Of a stretch of DNA of 64,000 bases, positions 8,880 to 19,574 are shown in pieces; the first letter of the stretch is position 1; each line of letters starts with the position of its first letter. The stretch covers positions 56,668,782-56,732,781 of the forward strand of contig NC_083344.1 of NCBI RefSeq assembly GCF_019175385.1, read 5' to 3'. The notes beneath the pieces are model-generated. The model did not search any database. It had not been told where the DNA came from and saw only the letters and a program-made list of their open reading frames with translations. Position numbers and translations under genes: made by a program. This stretch comes from Lycium barbarum. Lineage: Eukaryota; Streptophyta; Magnoliopsida; Solanales; Solanaceae.

Positions 8880-10142
8880 TCATCTATTATTCAGGAGGTA
8901 AAGCAGCGCCAGTTTGAGGATCCTCTTTTGATTCAGTACAGAGATGTGGCCCTTAATAAAGCAAAGACTCAGTTTGAGATCTCGTCTGACGGAGTATTAT
9001 TATACGACGGCAGATTCTGTGTACCGGACGTTGCGGGCTTACGGCGGCAGATTATGGGCGAGGCCCATAATGCACGGTATTCTGTTCATCCTGGTTCCAC
9101 TAAAATGTATCGTGATCTCAGGTGTTTGTATTGGTGGGACGGCATGAAGAAAGATATTGCTGAGTTTGTTAGTCAGTGCCCGAACTGCCAGCAAGTTATG
9201 ATCGAGCATCAGAAGCCCGGTGGATTATTACAGGAGATGGAGATTCCAGCCTAGAAATGGGAGATGATTAATATGGATTTCATTGTTGGGTTACCGCGCA
9301 CTCCACGCAGGTACGACTCTATCTGGGTTATTGTTGACAGGCTGACGAAATCAGCCCATTTCCTTCCGATTCGGACTACCTATTCGGCTGAGGACTATGC
9401 CAGATTGTATATCAGAGAGATAGTCAGACTTCACGGAGTCCCTATATCTATTATTACTGACCGAGGTACCCAGTTTACAGCTAATTTCTAGAGGTCATTT
9501 CAGGAGGGATTAGGGACTCAGGTGAGCCTCAGTACAACTTTTCACCCTCAGTCCGACGGACAGGCCGAGCGCACTATTCAGACGCTCGAAGATATGTTGC
9601 GGGCCTGCGTTATTAATTTCAGGGGCAGCTGGGATGATCATTTGCCGCTTATTGAGTTTGCCTATAATAATAGTTACCACTCCAGCATTCAGATGGCACC
9701 GTATGAAGCCCTGTATGGCAGGAAATGCAGATCTCCTATTGGTTGGTTTGACGTGGGCGAGACTAAGCTGATTGGGCCAGATGTGATCCAGGAAGTCGTA
9801 GATAAAGTAAAGCTTATTCGAGAACGGTTATTGGCTGCTCAGAGTCGACAGAAAGCTTATGCAGATAGACGACGTCGACCGTTAGAGTTCCAGATTGGCG
9901 ACTGGGTATTCCTGAAGGTGTCGCCCATGAAGGGTGTCATGAGATTCGGTAGAAAGGGTAAGTTGAGCCCCCGATACATTGGGCCGTATCAGATCGTTCG
10001 AAAGATAGGCGAGGTCGCCTATGAGCTAGAATTACCATCCGACTTGGAGGCCGTACACCCGGTGTTTCATGTGTCTATGTTGCGGAAATGCATTGGTGAT
10101 CCTTCCAGGATATTCCCAGTTGATGACATTCAGGTGACGGAG
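8880..10142 (+). pseudogene. Integrase region of element A
   Basis: The zinc-binding part has His residues in [12 protein letters not shown] and Cys pairs in CPNC (9177-9188). The catalytic core shows D at 9276-9278 (INMDFI), D at 9459-9461 (IITDRG) and E at 9567-9569 (GQAERT), so the DDE triad is retained. A TAG at 9252-9254 stands just before the core and another TAG at 9489-9491 stands between the second D and the E. Both are in positions where family members read Trp, as expected after G-to-A change. The core is followed by the GPYQIVRKIG SH3-like block. The enzyme inserts the DNA copy. Confidence 0.92.
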
Positions 10143-10337
10143 TAGTTATCTTATGACGAGCAGCCTGTATCTATTCTGGATCGACAGGTGCGGAGACTAC
10201 GCACTAAAGAAGTGCCCTCCGTCAAAGTCCTGTGGCGCAACAATAATCGGGAGGAGATGACTTGGGAGGCGGAGGACGAGATGAAGAAGAAATATCCCCA
10301 CTTGTTTCCGACGCCCACAGGTAATCTAAACTTTTAA
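10143..10337 (+). pseudogene. Chromodomain-like C-terminus of element A
   Basis: After the TAG at 10143-10145 the frame stays open for 63 codons. It reads SILDRQVRRLR, then VKVLWRN, then MTWEAEDEMKKKYPHLF, and ends TAA. This arrangement of an aromatic-poor strand and a WE..D/E helix is the plant chromoviral (CHD-II type) domain, thought to steer integration to marked chromatin. It sits behind a stop, so it would not be made from this copy. Confidence 0.85.
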
Positions 10338-10418
10338 GTTTGTTGCATTAATTGACGAATAAATCATATGTGCTAGTTTTAGAGAGAGACTCCCCCGTTA
10401 CGCTCATAAGACTAATCT

Positions 10419-10453
10419 AACATTCGGGGACGAATGTTCTTAAGGGGGGGAGA
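10419..10453 (+). other. Palindrome and polypurine tract of element A
   Basis: AACATTCGGGGACGAATGTT (10419-10438) forms an inverted repeat with 8-base arms. It is followed by AAGGGGGGGAGA (10442-10453), which ends two bases before the 3' LTR and would prime plus-strand synthesis. Every element in the window has this pair of signals. Confidence 0.85.
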
Positions 10454-10454
10454 A

Positions 10455-13366
10455 TGTTATGTCCCGTGTTTTCGTATAATTGGAAATTGAGAAATAATTA
10501 CGATTTATGTGCTATAAGGAAATATTTTGATTTTGGTGAATATGACTATGTTGGTTATGGAATCTTTAATGTTAAGACATCGGGAAAGGCCGAGGGTAAA
10601 TTTGTAGTTTCGGAAATTAGTTTCGGGAATTACAAAACGGGACTTTTAATGAATTGGGCCAAGAAAAAATTGAACAAGAATTTAGGCCCAAAGTTAATGG
10701 GGTGGCCGGCCACTAGGCAAGCCCAAGCCCATTTTTAATGTCATGTGCTATGCACATGACCCTTAATAATGGATATATATCAAGTATCTTGCTAACTATC
10801 AAGAACAAAAAAAAAAAATTGAAGAACACCCAAAGAAGGGCTCTCGGCCGAACAAGAATAGGGAGAAAGAAAAAAATTGTGCTAGCTTGTGTTGTGATCC
10901 AAAAATCTTGATTTTTGCATAGTTGTGGAGTACTCAAGACCCTCTTCAACGGGGTACAATTAGTTTGGCGTAAGGTGCGCGTTTGCGACAAGTCGGGTTT
11001 TCAAGAAAAGGTAAGAATTCTGCCCCTTTAATGTTATAGAATTGATATGAATATGTTAAAGATTGGGAATAGAGGAGAATCCCGTAACTTTGATGTAAAT
11101 AGAAAGCCGTGGGTGTGTGTGTATATTGTGTGTTGGCCGTGAGCCATAGGGAGAAGAAAGTGAGGTGAATTGATCTTGTTTAGTTGGTATAATGTGTTGT
11201 TGTGATCCTTGTGTCGTAAATGATTGATTGATGAATTAAATTGGCGTTGGAAAATGATTTCGGATATTATCGGAAATCGTATACCTTCGGTATCATTATG
11301 TATATCATTGTATATTTAGAGTGCTAAAGACTTTAAATATGAATTTATAATGATGTTAATGAATTCGGAATGAAACGACGCGAGTTAGAATGTTCGTCGT
11401 GAATTTTCGATGTTTTGAAGAATTATGGAAAGTAATGGATTTTGGGGTAATTTCGTGTATGGCTTGGATTGTAGTTAGGATGTGATTGTATAAGTTTGAA
11501 TGAGGAAATGAATGCAATTATGTAGATATAGAATTGGAGTTTTGGAATTTTGAATGAAAGTTGCCAACTTAGATAATAAAGTAGAACTTTGAAGCTAGAG
11601 TGGTTTGATTATTGCTTGTGTTGTTTGGTGATGTGTGGGATGTTGTTATTGATGTATTTTGAGCCGGGCTAAGCCTCGGGGATGTTAGATTTATAGGGGA
11701 AATGCTGCCGAAATTTCGGTAGGCAAAAATGAAGTTAAAGGCATTTTAAGCCTAAGAATCTGAATTGGTAACTTTGACCATTTGCAGATTTCAGACGAAA
11801 CGGGACTGGACTTTTGGGAGAGCATACGACATCTGTGAGGTATGTAAAGCTTCCCACTCCTTCGTTTGGCATATCTTAGTATGATAGGCGAATATGAGAA
11901 CTTCCGGAGCATTTCTGCTCCTCGAAACCCGATCCACATAAAGGTTACTATTCATTCAATTCAATTGAAGCCTAAGGGCTCTATTTTGGCTAGAATGCCA
12001 CCACTCGTCCGAAACCTATCGAAATGTGGTCGGGTAACTTAGAAATGATTATGTATGACCCTTTGGCCTATAAATGTTCGGAAAATATGTTCGCCACCTC
12101 AATTTGACTCGAGGTGGGCCCGCTACCCCGAAACGCCCTAATTGTCTTAATGGGCTATCTTTGTGAATAAAGTTTGACATGCTACTTTCGATTTTGGAAC
12201 TTCCTCCTACGGGATACGTTTTGAATATTACGATGCGCTAAGTTACGTTTTGAGCTATACGTACTATTTTGGAAACGTTTTGTGAAATAAAACCTTATAT
12301 CGACTAAGTATTCGATTACTTTGTATTATGAAATGACTTATGGGATTACTCTGTTTTGAGAGACTATTTTGAAGTATGATTTGCATTTGTTTGCTCACGA
12401 CTCCGCTCGTGCCTTATTATGACTTCGTTCACCGGTTCCCGGGCCGGATTTTGATTCGTGCGCTTTATGGTAATTCGGCCGTATGCTGTGTTACGGTTCC
12501 CGAGGCTTCGCCATAGGGCCGGGTTCCGTTTGGAGTTATGCTGTGATATGGCTCGTGATGCGATACACTCACCTATGATTATGTTTGTGTTCGGGGATGT
12601 ACGGAGATTTGAAACCTTCTGGTGTTATGCTGTGTGTGGCGCCAGCGTCGGAGTGGCGACCACGTTCCTAAGCATTTGCATGATTTCGTTTGCATTATAT
12701 ATACGTATACGATCTTGATACGAATTTTGACATACCGATTTGTATTCCACTTTGTTATCTGATTTGCTTTCGTTTTGATCCATATTTCTGTACTCCGTGC
12801 TTTACATACTCAGGACATATTTCGTACTGACCCCCTTTCTTCGGGGGCTGCGTTTTATGCCTGCAGGTACAGACATTGGTGATCCTCCACAGTAGGCTTC
12901 CCTCTTAGCTATTCCGGAGTACTCCTCTTTGATCCGGAGTCCACTTTTGGTACAGACTCCTTTTGCTTTGTAGATATTCTGTACATTTGACTATTTGGGT
13001 ACGGCGGGGCCCTGTCTCGCCATATGTCTTTGTTTTGAGTTCGTAGAGGCCTGTAGTCATATATGTGGGGTAAGGGTCCTGTATATGTTGGTTTGATTTC
13101 GTTTTCTGGTCTTGAAGCGGTCTGCTTGTTATGATGGCCCCAAATGGCCCTTATGCTTATGTTTGCACTTTTGACCGGCGATGTCTATTCCGCCGCTCAG
13201 TTTGTATTTGATTTCTGCCACCGCTTAAGACATATTTTCATATAAATTATGTTTGATATGATTTCGTAAAATTCGGAAATAAGTTTGGACCTTATAATGA
13301 ATGTGTGATTCGGTCTGGGCACCTAGGTAGGGTGCCAGTCGCGGTCCACGGGGCTGGGTCGTGACA
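10455..13366 (+). repeat. 3' LTR of element A
   Basis: 2912 bp, matching the 5' LTR with scattered substitutions. Examples are a T/C change near 10511, an A/G change in TATA(T/C)GATC near 12710, and one missing T in the run near 11745. All structural modules are kept, including the promoter palindrome (10740-10760), core palindrome (11705-11722) and double hairpin (12807-12870). It ends GGTCGTGACA followed by the target duplication. Confidence 0.97.
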
Positions 13367-13371
13367 GCATT
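13367..13371. repeat. Target site duplication of element A, right copy
   Basis: GCATT, identical to 2376-2380. The array unit then continues with GTTCACCGAG, exactly as in uninterrupted units (for example near 26738). Confidence 0.95.
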
Positions 13372-13755
13372 GTTCACCGAGTCCCTCACTAGAGGGCCGA
13401 GTACGTATATATATATATATATATATGATTATGGCACCGAGTCCCATGATGGGCCGGGTATGGTATGTGTGCTGGTATTATGCTACCTTGGCCTTACCGG
13501 CTTGTTGGTATTATCTGTATGAAGGTAGTCCTTAGCAGAGTTTCAGATTTGGATTGGTTCGCTCGGGTATAGTTTGGCACCGAGTACCGGTCACGTCGCT
13601 CTACATTTGGGGCGTGACAAAACCCTTTCTTGGAGGACGTATAGATGAAGAAGAACCAGCTACGGACCCTATGGGCAGAACTATACCTACACCACCTCTC
13701 GACGGGCACTCCGGCATAATATGACCTAACTGGCCAGCGGCATAACAAGCATCTG
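13372..13755 (+). repeat. Array unit 1, right part, with 136-bp spacer
   Basis: Completes unit 1. It holds the (TA)n run near 13405-13428, the CACCGAGTCCCATGATGGGC motif and the unit end GGGGCGTGACA at 13619. The spacer (13620-13755) then runs to the next unit start and is free of primer binding site and polypurine tract. One frame across the spacer is open for about 36 codons and ends in TGA; it matches no family that I recognise. Confidence 0.85.
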
Positions 13756-14846
13756 TGTTATATTCTTTATTTTTGTACGTTGAATTATTCGTAAGTTAAT
13801 CGACATAAGTTCTAGGACAAGATTATTTTTGAGATATGAGACAAGGACTTTTAAGTCCCGATTTTAATATTGCACAGTCTACTAATTAAATACAACTAGT
13901 GGAGATATTAGTGGAGATCAAGGATTAACTAATAGCCATGATCAGATTATTAAGTGGGCCCCACTAAAATACATGGACAGTAGTGATTGGAGCATGGATG
14001 ATGGCATGCTAAAGTGGGCTTGCCACATGTCAAGTGGGTAGGCAACATATATATATATATAAGGGATGACTAATTAGTAGTAATACACTTCATTTCATCT
14101 TCTCTAATTCAATTGAAAGCAATTACTAAACAGCCATGGCTTTTCACGGCTAACTCCAAGTGATTGGAAGGGAAATTTAATGTTCTAGTTTCATTTTCTT
14201 GTTGAAATTAGGAGTATATAGCATGTTCAATTTACCTTGTTCATAAGGCAAAAATGTTCCAGCCCTCTCCTTGATAAAGTGAGCAGCAACTTTCTTATTC
14301 TTTTGAATTGAAGACCTTGTTCCTATGGGATGGGGAAGCCATGTTAGAATTTAAATTGAGGAAGAAGAAGGGATACAATTGGTGCAAGTGATTGTAGAAT
14401 CTGTCCTAACTAATTTAAGGTAAGATTTCTTCTTCTTGTAATGTAGTTGGAGTTAATGATGTTGTAATGGAGAGATTAAATTGTATTAGACGAAATTGGA
14501 AGTAAGAAAATTGCATGATTATTGTTGACGTTGTAATTGGGCAGAATTGTAGTTGTCTTAATTTGATAATGGTGGATTAGGTTTGATTGTTGTTGTGGTT
14601 ATTGTTGTTATGGATTATGTGTTAAAAATGAAGGAATCTTGATATTTAAAGTTGTAGTTGTTTTATGAGATTGTTGAGACATGAATTGGATTAGGTGTTC
14701 ATGAGGTTGTCGGGCTGTTCTTGTTGAGTTGAAGAATTAAAGGTGTAGGTATAACTAAGTAATTGTGTTGTTGTGGTTCATGAGCTGTTTGGGGCATGTT
14801 GTTGTTAAGTTATTGATGGGATTTGCTTGTATATGGATAATAGTTA
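13756..14846 (+). repeat. Array unit 2, left part (split by element B)
   Basis: Starts TGTTATATTCTTTATTTTTG. It includes the GTGGGCCCCAC palindrome, GCCACATGTC, a short (TA)n TATA region (14048-14061) followed by AAGGGATGAC, and the donor-like AAGGTAAGATTTC near 14417. Sequence stops at the element B insertion and resumes at 23580. Confidence 0.88.
14842..14846. repeat. Target site duplication of element B, left copy
   Basis: AGTTA directly before TGTCACACC; repeated at 23575-23579 after ...ATAACA. Confidence 0.95.
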
Positions 14847-15218
14847 TGTCACACCCCGACTGTACAAGGGTGTGATGGGCACCCGACCCCATATCTGGAG
14901 CCGAGCGAACCCGCTGACTCTTATTACATATGTAAACTCTTGAATCAATTAAGAATAAAATACATAGTGAGCTGTTCCTTTTTTTTTTTTAAGTAAAGTC
15001 TATCGTCATATATGGCCCGTAACATGAAACATAATGACATATCGACGGGCGAAGCCGTCTATAAGGCTGACACTCTGTACCCACGACTCTGTCTGCAAAG
15101 TCTCTAACATCAAACAAACATCGTGGCTCTTATACTCTGACTCGGCAGCACTCCAGAACAAGTGGAGCCTGCCAACTCCGCTGGAACATCTTCTACGATA
15201 GCTGTGGCTCATCTGAGT

Positions 15219-15282
15219 GTACCTGCGCGGCATGAACGCAACCCCCGAAGAAGAGGGGTCAGTACGAGTAATGTACTGAGTA
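15219..15282 (-). promoter_or_regulatory. Conserved double-hairpin block in LTR B
   Basis: On the minus strand: TACTCAGTAC, a short loop, CGTACTGACCCC, CTTCTTCGGGGG, GCTGCGTTCATG and GCAGGTAC. Both arm pairs are intact. The right LTR repeats it at 20676-20739. Confidence 0.5.
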
Positions 15283-16654
15283 TGTAAAGCATGAATAGTA
15301 ACATAATAAAGGAATATACAGTATGAATAATAACGGAATAGACATATGGAGCTTATTCTGGGACAGATGTAACCTGTATATATGAATGCCTTTCTGCGGA
15401 TGCCATGCATGCTTAGTTTCTTATTCAGAAAAACGGTGCTTCTTATTTACATATACAGAAAACAGAACATTTCAGAAAACGGTGTTCTTTATTTACATTC
15501 ACAGACGCCGAGTACATCGGCTCTCCCACCCCCCTCCCCAACAGTGTCCCAACATATTATATATATATATCACATATACAGACGCCGTATCCGGCTCTCC
15601 CATATCCCGCTTCCGGGCATCCCGCGTCCGGGACGAAATCCAGCTGAATCAGGTGCTGATATAACAGTGGCCCTTCCCCTTTTCCCCATATACATATACA
15701 TATACATATTCACATTCATATGCATATGTCATACAATTGGCATGCATGAGAGCCCAAGGAAAGCCATGTGTCCATCGGAGTGACGTAAGGTCAGTGACCT
15801 CCGATTACATTATGGAATAATCATGGTCACTTTGTCTCACCTTGAAGGAACGAGTATTTTAAGGCGAGACTACCAACGGAAAATAGCCTTAAGAGAGAGC
15901 ATAGAATGAAATCATGGACATTATAACTGCCAACTCATATGCTTTGAAGTCTTTTAGAAACTAGTGTCATGGCTAAAGAATAGAATTGAGGTTCAAGAAC
16001 TAGTATAACACTTTCACATTCACATTAGATTCTTAGCTCAAGACTCTTAGTCATGGAATCATGCTTGTCGTACTTATCATAGGCATATCCTCTTTCTTAA
16101 CATCATCATTATCATTATCATCATAGGAGTATTCTCGTTAGCATAGTTACAGTACTTGTCATTCGGTGAACGGAATAAGGATCAAACGTTTTCTATGGAT
16201 TCTGCTTCTAAATAGATCAAACGGAACAATAAGGAAAATCCGAGGACAATGGGCCCACCTCGGGTCAAATGAGGCGGCGTACCAAATTTACGTACATTAC
16301 ACTTCACGACGTCACTTGTGAGGGTTTTAGGGTAGTCGGATCTCATTGGTGCAATTTCTAGTTGTTTAGGTAGTTTCCCGACATATGATAACATTTTGAA
16401 TTCAATCTTATTGAATGAAAAAGGGCCAAATTCAATTTCGGATTTCTAGGGATAGAATCGTCCCCGAGGCCCGTATCCAATCCTATTACATCTAAGACAT
16501 GCCAAAGAAAGAAGGGTAAAGCCTTACATACCTTTTCCGCTCCTTATGCAACTCCAATTTCACGTTCCAAATCCGCCAAAATCTATAAATTGGTCATGTT
16601 TACCAAAACTTGATTAGAGCCTTTAGAAGTTGATTCTTTAAAGTAACACTTTGT

Positions 16655-16672
16655 CTGCCGAAATTTCGGCAG
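16655..16672. promoter_or_regulatory. Perfect 18-bp LTR palindrome of element B
   Basis: CTGCCGAAATTTCGGCAG is fully self-complementary. It is repeated at 22112-22129 and identical to the one in element D, although the LTRs of B and D are otherwise diverged. Confidence 0.7.
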
Positions 16673-17591
16673 CATTTCCCCTGTAAATGCACCATCCCCG
16701 AGAATACGGCTCAGCCCCAAATCGACAACAACAATCCGGGAATTTGACCCGGCCACAATATCAACAACAATGACAACAATCATACCAACAATTTCAATAA
16801 TTTTACTCAAAACACCTTCTAACATTAATAACTCGTTTCACATAATTCAACGGCGTTTTGTTTAGATTCCAACCAACTACCACAACATAATCCGCAACCT
16901 TCCAAATTAAATGAAACATCAATAACACATTTCTTACCTTTAACTTCAAGAACCACATCAACAATCTACACATCGACGACTTCATTTCAAACTACCAAAC
17001 CATCATTTTCATCATAGAATCCACATTAACAACAATTAGAATATCAAATAAAATCAATTTACCATAGCTACCAAAACAGCCCCTTAGTCGGCCACAACTA
17101 CATCATGCATATTTCCATGGATTTTCATTTTTTTCATGCATTACAACAACAACCAACCTACTACATAAATTTAGTTCATTATACTTACATACAACAACAC
17201 ATACAAGGCCACACACACACCATGCTCGGCTACAACTTCAACATCCATATTTTCTTATGAATTCTATTCTTTCCCACATACTACAACATACAAAACCATT
17301 CATAACATAATCAAGGAGATGAATTCTTACCTTTCCTTCACAACTTCTCAACTTAGCTAAGGTTGGAGTTTTGCACCAAAGAGTAATTCTCTTGCTTCAA
17401 CAATTATACCATGTTGGAGAGCATCTTTGAATTAGTAGAAATACTATGAGAAATGAATTTTTGGGGCAAGAGTTTTGGTCTTCTCTTTCCCCTCCTTCTT
17501 GGCCGAATTGGCCCCTCCTCTTTCTCCTTCTTCTATATTTTTTTTTTCCTTTCTCTACAACTTCTTGATTTAAAAAGATGACCTCTCCTAA

Positions 17592-17640
17592 CTATATATA
17601 TATATACTTGGCTTCTTCAAGCATGTGAGAAGCACATGCT
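17592..17640 (-). promoter_or_regulatory. LTR promoter of element B: CATGTG palindrome and TATA run
   Basis: Arms AGCATGTG and CACATGCT around AGAAG (17620-17640), then on the minus strand a (TA)n TATA region (17592-17606). Same layout as element A with changed outer arm bases that still pair. The right LTR repeats it (palindrome 23076-23096). Confidence 0.6.
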
Positions 17641-18106
17641 CTCTTTATTCATTTATTCTTTTCTTCTTCTAGAGCTTTCATCCTTTTTCTTGAATTCTCT
17701 TAAATAAAGGATGACTTACTTGTTTCATTTTAGCCACCACTTCTTTATATATACACTTAGGCCCCTTAAGCAAGAATGTGGACACTTGGCCATCCTTTCT
17801 TTCTCTAGAGAATTCCCCCCCTTTTTATTTTAATTTTTCTTAGAATAAAAGATGACCTAATATCTTACCATGTACACTTTGGTCCCTCAAGAACTTTCTT
17901 GAATACCTTGTGAAATTCTTGCCCCTCAACATTCCTCAATATTACCATTTTGAAATTTCTCCTTTTTGCCCTTAACCTTTCTCAATATTTCCGTCCAATA
18001 ATATTCATAACTAACTTGTGCACAAAAAAAATTTGTAAATGGTCTAGCCTTTAACTTTCCACGACGACTTTGAAATATCCAAACGTGCAAAATACGGGCT
18101 ATAACA

Positions 18107-18143
18107 TCCTCCCCCCCTTTAGAACATTCGTCCTCAAATGTTC
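18107..18143 (-). other. Polypurine tract and palindrome of element B
   Basis: Minus strand AAAGGGGGGGAGGA touches the 3' LTR. Beyond it, GAACATTTGAGGACGAATGTTC (minus strand, 18122-18143) is the inverted repeat common to all elements here, with one arm mismatch. Confidence 0.85.
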
Positions 18144-19496
18144 AACTGACCTTGTGGGGTCTTGTAGCACTTCGGGAGGGGTTCCTTTATAGTTGGCCTT
18201 TTCTCTATGTCCAATCCATATCTGTTATCCTACTTTCCTTACTATCAAACTCCTGGATCCTTACATGAGTCCTCATTCCATGTCATGGGTTTCTTTTATA
18301 GCTGCTCTTTCCATTATGCCCGCTCCTTATCCTTTACCTTGTTTTCCTTATAACTGAACTCCTTGACCCTTCACGAGTCATTGCTCCATGTCATAGGTTC
18401 TTCTAACTCACTGTGTCACCTCATCATCCCTGTTCTTTCCGGTCATTCCTTTTCTATTATTGTCTCGACACTGGACCTTAACGGAAGCCATGTCTTAGTA
18501 CGCAATCCTTACTTAATGATTCGATGTAGCCATAGGCTATTTCTTTATCCTCAGGTCTATCTCTTACTACACTCATTGTTGTTTCGCTTCTACTCTTCTC
18601 CCAAGTTTCTTGCGACATGCCGACATATTTTAAACTTTGATTCCAAGCTAATAGATTTTTTTTTTGACACTTGATAGTGTTGCAATCCCTTTTTAGGTCT
18701 AATATGGTCTCCCCCCCTTTAGGGGACCCCTTATATGCTGACTGCTTTCGACTATCTTCCTTCTCTTGCTATGTCTTCATATGGGTTCTAAACTTAGAAA
18801 CTATTCCTTTGGCCCTACTTATTGGAATCGATCCTTAAACTCCACATTTCTCCCTTTTGATCTATATTGCCACACTCTATCCCTTCTCACACCTATCCTT
18901 TTTAAATTCTTGGCCCAAGTAGTCTCGTGTCTCGTCGATAGTTTCTCTCGGGCTTTCCCTCACTACCTTTTCTTACTTTTCTTTCACTGCGATTTCTTAT
19001 CGTTGACCCTTCCGTGCCCTCTGGTCTCCTTATTTTCCATTAACTCACTACTTTTTCCTTTCCAACTATTACTGTATTAGATTCTCAAATCTTAATCTGT
19101 CGCAGAAGCACTAACAGCTTACCTTATAGAACCAGTACCATTTACTTTCGCTATCACTCGGCTTCGATTCCTTTGTTTAATTAATGCCGTCCTTGTCATA
19201 GTGTCGGTTACTGGAACTCTGAGATTCACCTATACAATCATTTTGGAATATTCTACATCTTCACATATATAGGTATATAATTACAATCAATTATCCCACA
19301 AAGTACGCCCAAATGCTGTTCAAGCCTATCTTAATTCCCGGGCTGCCATGCACTTTCTGTCTCTTCACCAATCTAATTTGTCGCGTCCTACGTACCTCCT
19401 TGTGGTCTCCAACCATCCCATACACTCTAGTTTTTCCTTAGACTACCCTAACTTTTCATTTGTCTCTTATGTCTCAATTTATAAAATTTCTTACCA
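18144..19496 (-). other. Non-coding interior of element B, 3' half
   Basis: Pyrimidine-rich on the + strand, with no gag or pol motifs in six frames. A second run of CCCCCCC with TTTAGGGG near 18710 looks like a decayed extra polypurine tract. Nothing else is recognised. Confidence 0.6.
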
Positions 19497-19574
19497 ACTT
19501 CCCAGGGGGTCACCCATCATGGAATTGCTCCCACCTGAGCACGCTTAACCCAAAACTTCACTGGAATTCGGTGC
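19497..19574 (-). other. 5S rRNA-like segment in element B
   Basis: On the minus strand GCACCGAATTCC...GGGTTAAGCGTGCT...GATGGGTGACC...CTGGGAAGT follows the order and spacing of plant 5S rRNA from about nucleotide 30 to 108. Box A-like GTTAAGCGTGCT and box C-like GATGGGTGACCCCCTGGGAA are nearly unchanged, while the middle (CAGGTGGGAGCAATTCCAT) has diverged. It is not a complete 5S gene: the first part, the 3' end and a T-run terminator are missing. It may keep TFIIIA or ribosomal protein L5 binding; that is inference. Confidence 0.75.

Larger units (their letters stand above)
5496..10337 (+). pseudogene. gag-pol polyprotein of element A, broken by four in-frame stops
   Basis: One continuous frame with no frameshift, about 1613 codons, starting at ATG in MPPKK (a GTG 12 bases earlier is in frame but less likely, since ATG follows the predicted splice acceptor). 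The stops are at 6192-6194 (TAA, in gag), 9252-9254 (TAG, before the integrase core), 9489-9491 (TAG, in the integrase core) and 10143-10145 (TAG, before the chromodomain-like tail). The family has coding residues at these points, and the matching position of element C has arginine at the first. The frame ends TAA at 10335-10337. Domains: gag, CCHC knuckles, protease, reverse transcriptase, RNase H, zinc-binding integrase, integrase core and C-terminal chromodomain-like part. This copy is dead for protein, though its RNA could be moved by other copies. Confidence 0.95.
2381..13366 (+). mobile_element. Element A: full-length Ty3/gypsy chromodomain LTR retrotransposon, decayed
   Basis: 10,986 bp with TG...CA ends, two 2912-bp LTRs, a primer binding site for initiator Met tRNA, one gag-pol frame, a polypurine tract, and a GCATT target duplication. 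Pol order is protease, reverse transcriptase, RNase H, integrase, then a chromodomain-like tail, which is the Ty3/gypsy order (integrase last). By eye the LTRs differ at about 30-35 positions (roughly 1%), so the insertion is fairly recent. The polyprotein carries four in-frame stops, so this copy cannot make its own proteins. It lies in array unit 1 and is the coding relative of gag-only element C. Confidence 0.95.
14847..18106 (-). repeat. 3' LTR of element B (left copy)
   Basis: Minus-strand LTR reading from TGTTATAGCCCG (right end, 18106) to GGGGTGTGACA (left end, 14847). It carries a double-hairpin block (15219-15282), an 18-bp perfect palindrome CTGCCGAAATTTCGGCAG (16655-16672), donor-like GGTAAGAATTC on the minus strand near 17327, and a promoter palindrome with TATA run (17592-17640). 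Open frames, including a 134-codon one at 15006-15410, have no protein-like features and are repeated in the other LTR. Confidence 0.95.

Noticed and set aside
13620..13755. Array spacer as interior of a tiny TRIM element
   Set aside because: A TRIM needs a primer binding site and a polypurine tract next to the LTRs; neither is present in any spacer.
15006..15410. 134-codon open frame in the B LTR, repeated at 20463-20867
   Set aside because: Its conservation is explained by the two LTRs being copies of each other. No domain, no start context, and it overlaps the structured hairpin block.
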